From the NCBI GenBank assembly GCA_958448635.1, contig CAUDEQ010000016.1, positions 1 through 35,094 on the forward strand: a stretch of DNA of 35,094 bases, given 5' to 3'. Source of the DNA: an uncultured Bacillota bacterium (lineage in GTDB: Bacteria; Bacillota; Clostridia; Peptostreptococcales; Anaerovoracaceae). This document shows positions 32,262-35,094 of this stretch, in pieces. Every line of letters starts with the position of its first letter. Position 1 is the first letter of the stretch. The position numbers and the translations under genes were made by a program. Below the pieces are notes generated by a model. The model was not told the origin of the DNA. It worked only from the letters and a program-made list of their open reading frames with translations, and did no database searches.

Positions 32262-33962
32262 TCATTCCACGAAGTGATCCTTCTTGTTCTGTCTGTTGAG
32301 AGCGCTTACCAGTGCATTGACCGATGCCAGTATGATATCCTCATGGATTCCCACTCCCCAGAACTGGTTCTGCTCCTTATCCTCGATGCATACGTATGCT
32401 GCCGCCTTGGAATGGGAATCGGCGGAAAGCGCATGCTCCGAATATGTTATGAATTTGTAGTCAAAGGTGTACGGCGACTGCTTCAGCGCATTGCTTATGG
32501 CGTCAAGACGGCCGTTTCCCACGGCTTCAAACTGGAATTCGTCTCCCGCTATACGCACCTCTATCTTCGCTATCATGCCGTCGTTGGCTCTGTAATCGCT
32601 GGCCTTTCTGAATGAAGCATCTGTAATATCTATAGGGTCGAATACGTTGACGTACTCTCTGGCAAATGCCTGATATACCTCCACAGGCGACAGCTCCTTG
32701 TGCTCCTGGTCTGAGATATCCTTTATCATGTATCCCAGCTCCTCCCTCATCTGAGGAGGCACCACATAGCCGAAGTTCTGCTCCAGTATATGAGCTACGC
32801 CGCCCTTGCCTGACTGGCTGTTGATACGGATAACGTCCGCCTCGTATTCCCTTCCCACATCCTTGGGATCGATAAGGAGATACGGCACGGACCATATCTT
32901 TTTATCCTCGTTTCTGTGACATCGCATACCCTTGGAAATGGCGTCCTGATGCGATCCGCTGAATGCGGCGAATACCAGACTCCCGCCATACGGCTGTCTC
33001 GGATGTACATGGAGATCCGTGTACTTCTCGTAATTTTCCACCACCTCAGGCATGTTGGAGAAATCCAGCTCAGGGTCAACACCGTGAGAGAAGAGATTCA
33101 TTGCCACCGTTACGATGTCTACGTTTCCTGTTCTCTCGCCGTTGCCGAAAAGCGTTCCCTCGATACGATCTCCGCCTGCCAGAAGTCCCAGCTCCGCAGC
33201 TGCAACGCCTGTACCTCTGTCATTATGAGGATGCAGTGAAATGCAGAGGTCCTCTCTGTGGTGCAGGTTGGCGCACATGTATTCTATCTGCGATGCGTAT
33301 ACGTGAGGCATGGACATTTCGACAGTAGCCGGAAGATTGATTATTATTTCTCTGTCCGGAGTCTTCTTCCATGTATCTATGACAGCATTGCATATATCCA
33401 CAGCAAATTCAAGCTCCGTTCCCGTAAAGCTTTCCGGCGAATATTCGAAGGCGAACTCCGTGTCGGTGTATTTAGCCGCAAATTCATTCATCAGCTCCGC
33501 ACCTTCGAGGGCTATGCCGATTATCTCAGGCTTTTCCTTCTTAAAAACCTGCTCCCTCTGGGCAACCGATGTCGAGTTGTAAAGATGCACAACCGCCTTC
33601 TTTACACCCTTGAGGGAATCAAAGGTCTTCTTGATGATATGCTTTCTCGACTGCGTCAGCACCTGTATCCTCACATCGTCAGGAATCAGATCATCATCCA
33701 CCAGCTTTCTCAGGAACTGATATTCTGTCTCAGATGCTGCAGGAAAGCCGACTTCGATTTCCTTGAAGCCCAGAGAAACCAGGTACTTGAAAAAATCCAC
33801 CTTCTCCTGCAGGCTCATTGGAACTATAAGCGCCTGATTTCCGTCACGCAGATCCACGCTGCACCAGCGCGGCGCCTTTTCCAGATGATCCTTCTTTACC
33901 CATTCGTTGTGAGGTGTAGGCGGCGGGAAGTAACCCACCTGATACTTGTCGTAATTCTTCAT
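32262..33962 (-). CDS. leuA: 2-isopropylmalate synthase
   Basis: This is a 566-residue enzyme condensing acetyl-CoA with 2-oxoisovalerate, the committed leucine step. The catalytic TIM barrel has RWCSVDLRDGNQALIVPM, FKEIEVGFPAASETEY, SLHPHNDRGTGVAAAELGLL and GTLFGNGERTGNVDIVTVAM. A linker and the C-terminal regulatory domain follow (from ~residue 430, YEFITYSEHAL-like segment), where leucine normally binds for feedback. Length fits the longer LeuA2 group. AAAGGAATT precedes the ATG. It is first in the leu operon behind a T-box leader, so both transcription and probably enzyme activity respond to leucine supply. Confidence 0.95.
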   Translation of the reverse strand: MKNYDKYQVGYFPPPTPHNEWVKKDHLEKAPRWCSVDLRDGNQALIVPMSLQEKVDFFKYLVSLGFKEIEVGFPAASETEYQFLRKLVDDDLIPDDVRIQVLTQSRKHIIKKTFDSLKGVKKAVVHLYNSTSVAQREQVFKKEKPEIIGIALEGAELMNEFAAKYTDTEFAFEYSPESFTGTELEFAVDICNAVIDTWKKTPDREIIINLPATVEMSMPHVYASQIEYMCANLHHREDLCISLHPHNDRGTGVAAAELGLLAGGDRIEGTLFGNGERTGNVDIVTVAMNLFSHGVDPELDFSNMPEVVENYEKYTDLHVHPRQPYGGSLVFAAFSGSHQDAISKGMRCHRNEDKKIWSVPYLLIDPKDVGREYEADVIRINSQSGKGGVAHILEQNFGYVVPPQMREELGYMIKDISDQEHKELSPVEVYQAFAREYVNVFDPIDITDASFRKASDYRANDGMIAKIEVRIAGDEFQFEAVGNGRLDAISNALKQSPYTFDYKFITYSEHALSADSHSKAAAYVCIEDKEQNQFWGVGIHEDIILASVNALVSALNRQNKKDHFVE

Positions 33963-34154
33963 ATTGTAATTCCTTTCTTTGTCAGCTCTTTGTCAGCGAT
34001 GTCGAACCCTTTTGATTTAAGCCAGACCGTTTTACTGCCGGTCTTCATCAAATCAACCCCTGCACCGCTATATAAGAACAAAGCCTGTTTTACCGTTTTC
34101 CGGCAGCGGACCTTGCTGATGCTTCGTCATATCGCCTGCGTCGATATTTTTTCG

Positions 34155-34191
34155 AAAAAAAAGCCTTCATCTCAAATTAAGAGACGAAGGC
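34155..34191 (-). terminator. T-box-controlled terminator
   Basis: GCCTTCGTCTC and GAGATGAAGGC (minus strand) form an 11-bp stem with one G-T wobble, followed by eight T residues. It is the expression platform of the leu T-box leader. Confidence 0.9.
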
Positions 34192-34416
34192 GTTAGCTTC
34201 CGCGGTACCACTCTTATTGGCATGCTCTTTCGGTTTTCAGCCGTTCCTGATGGAAAATCACATGCCCACTTAAGGTTTTCTGCTCCCGGGTGAGACATTT
34301 GACTACATATACAGCCTCGCACCTGCCGGCTGCTCTCTGAAATACTTTCGTCAAATTTATTCCGTTCATCGCATCTTTATTTAACTGTTTGAAATCGGCT
34401 TACGCCGTCTCCGTTA
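34192..34416 (-). promoter_or_regulatory. T-box leader of the leu operon
   Basis: The minus strand carries the conserved T-box AAGAGTGGTACCGCGG (34200-34215), just before the terminator. An upstream Stem I region includes AGAGAG and GGTGCGAG elements typical of its distal part. A CTC triplet followed by A (34292-34294) lies where the specifier codon is expected, on the 3' side of Stem I, which would match leucine tRNA. Uncharged tRNA-Leu would then prevent termination and turn on leuACDB. The T-box is certain; the specifier assignment is inference. Confidence 0.9.
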
Positions 34417-34422
34417 TTTTCT

Positions 34423-34451
34423 AATATATAATAAGGCTCCGGCTTTGTCAA
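34423..34451 (-). promoter_or_regulatory. Promoter of the leu T-box operon
   Basis: On the minus strand a consensus TTGACA (34446-34451), a 17-bp spacer and TATATT (34423-34428). Transcription starts near 34416, right at the T-box leader. Confidence 0.88.
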
Positions 34452-34520
34452 CCGTAAAATAGCGGAATTCCGTATATATGATATGTGCCCCGGAGACGCA
34501 AGGCATTCGTCATAGCCTGA

Positions 34521-34565
34521 CAAAAACAAAGCAGGCTCCGCCGATTCTTTTCAGCGGCAGGCTTT
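34521..34565 (-). terminator. Orphan terminator upstream of the leu promoter
   Basis: AAAGC/GCTTT and CCGC/GCGG pair around a loop with small bulges, and on the minus strand TTTGTTTTTG follows. No protein gene on the minus strand ends here inside the window, so it would end a transcript coming from the array 2 region or from beyond the right edge. Confidence 0.55.
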
Positions 34566-35094
34566 ATTGATACTCCGTCATATCTATTTCGTCAATATTT
34601 TACACAAAAAACAGTTAAATACATGACGCCCTTCAGATTTTTCAGATGCCGAGCAGCAAATTGGGCTGCGCCGCTTCAGTACATGTACAGCTTCAATGCA
34701 GGTATGATTTCCTGTTAAATTCTACGCTTTTTCTCTGCGCTGGCGTTCATCATCTTTAGGATAAACATTTAACGGTTCTCCCTGAAACAGTCCGCCCTTT
34801 ATCCATTCCTCGCCGGCTGATTGAGGCTGCTGTTACGATTCATAATAGAGACGTTATAGAGGCGTTGAAGATACGATAATGGATTTGTTGGCTGATTGAA
34901 GCAGATGTTACGATCCAGCCAACATTTCTTTAAAATATTCCCTTGTTTTTGTTGCTTACAGCCCCTTTGTTGGCTGTTTTGATATGATGACATGTTTCAG
35001 CCAACACTTTTTGCCAATACTGTTGTCCAAAATCACTTCTGCCAGTTATGTCCGTATAATGGTGTAAATTCAAAATTAACAAAAGTTTGAGCCA
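34566..35094. other. Non-coding interval holding inverted-repeat array 2
   Basis: No supported gene is present. The one open frame of note (34799-34993, minus) runs through the repeats and has no ribosome-binding site. A TATAAT at 35056-35061 lacks a good -35. The inverted-repeat array occupies 34811-35006. Confidence 0.6.
34811..35006. repeat. Inverted-repeat array 2: three units with 9-bp arms and 21-nt centres
   Basis: Units are 34811-34849 (decayed), 34886-34924 and 34968-35006. The last two have perfect arms TGTTGGCTG and CAGCCAACA separated by exactly 21 nt. The first keeps GGCTG of the left arm and a 21-nt centre that matches the second unit's centre at 17 of 21 positions, but its right arm is lost. 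Start-to-start distances are 75 and 82 bp. Geometry equals that of array 1 although the arm sequence differs. Confidence 0.85.

Noticed and set aside
34799..34993. Open frame of 64 codons on the minus strand in array 2
   Set aside because: It runs across two repeat units, has no ribosome-binding site and its peptide merely reflects the repeats.

Overview
The window looks like chromosomal DNA from an anaerobic, endospore-forming Clostridia-type Firmicute. The evidence is a spoIIR gene, a SPOCS/LysM spore-coat-type protein, a lysine riboswitch, a leucine-type T-box leader, strong AGGAGG ribosome-binding sites and the acetylase lysine pathway (dapH). A GrdX-like gene at the left edge would suit an amino-acid-fermenting lineage such as the Anaerovoracaceae, but that placement is only inference. 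No rRNA, tRNA, transposase, prophage or CRISPR array was seen.

Layout. 1-500: a terminator and a small GrdX-like gene. 580-1970: a MerR-type regulator fused to a zinc ribbon and a methyltransferase-like domain. 2027-8946: a probable inducible uptake/hydrolysis module (divergent AraC regulator, MFS transporter, two YtcJ-like amidohydrolases, two DUF3237 proteins). 8930-12124: a cysteine-desulfurase-like PLP enzyme, a DUF362/ferredoxin protein and a SanA/YdcF-like membrane protein. 12187-13403: monocistronic ilvE. 13448-14401: a Na+/Ca2+ exchanger. 14467-19589: a leftward lysine operon (lysA-dapF-dapA-dapB-dapH) behind a lysine riboswitch. 19727-23896: rightward genes of unknown function plus tadA, a membrane protein, ispE and a GntR regulator. 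23897-24499: a long non-coding stretch holding inverted-repeat array 1. 24500-27336: a SipL-like SPOCS/LysM protein and spoIIR. 27339-28392: an EamA permease. 28435-28944: an Rrf2 regulator with a repeated putative operator. 29091-34451: a leftward leuA-leuC-leuD-leuB operon behind a T-box leader. 34452-35094: non-coding, with an orphan terminator and inverted-repeat array 2.

Most of the window is biosynthetic housekeeping (lysine/diaminopimelate, leucine, isoprenoid precursor, tRNA editing) plus sporulation genes. The most unusual signal is non-coding. Two intergenic loci about 10.6 kb apart each carry three units with the same geometry: an 8-9 bp arm, exactly 21 nt, and the inverted arm. 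Arm sequence is fixed within a locus but differs between loci, while the 21-nt centre mostly varies. The AraC/MFS/amidohydrolase/DUF3237 module and the MerR-zinc ribbon-methyltransferase fusion are the main protein-coding candidates for undescribed biology.
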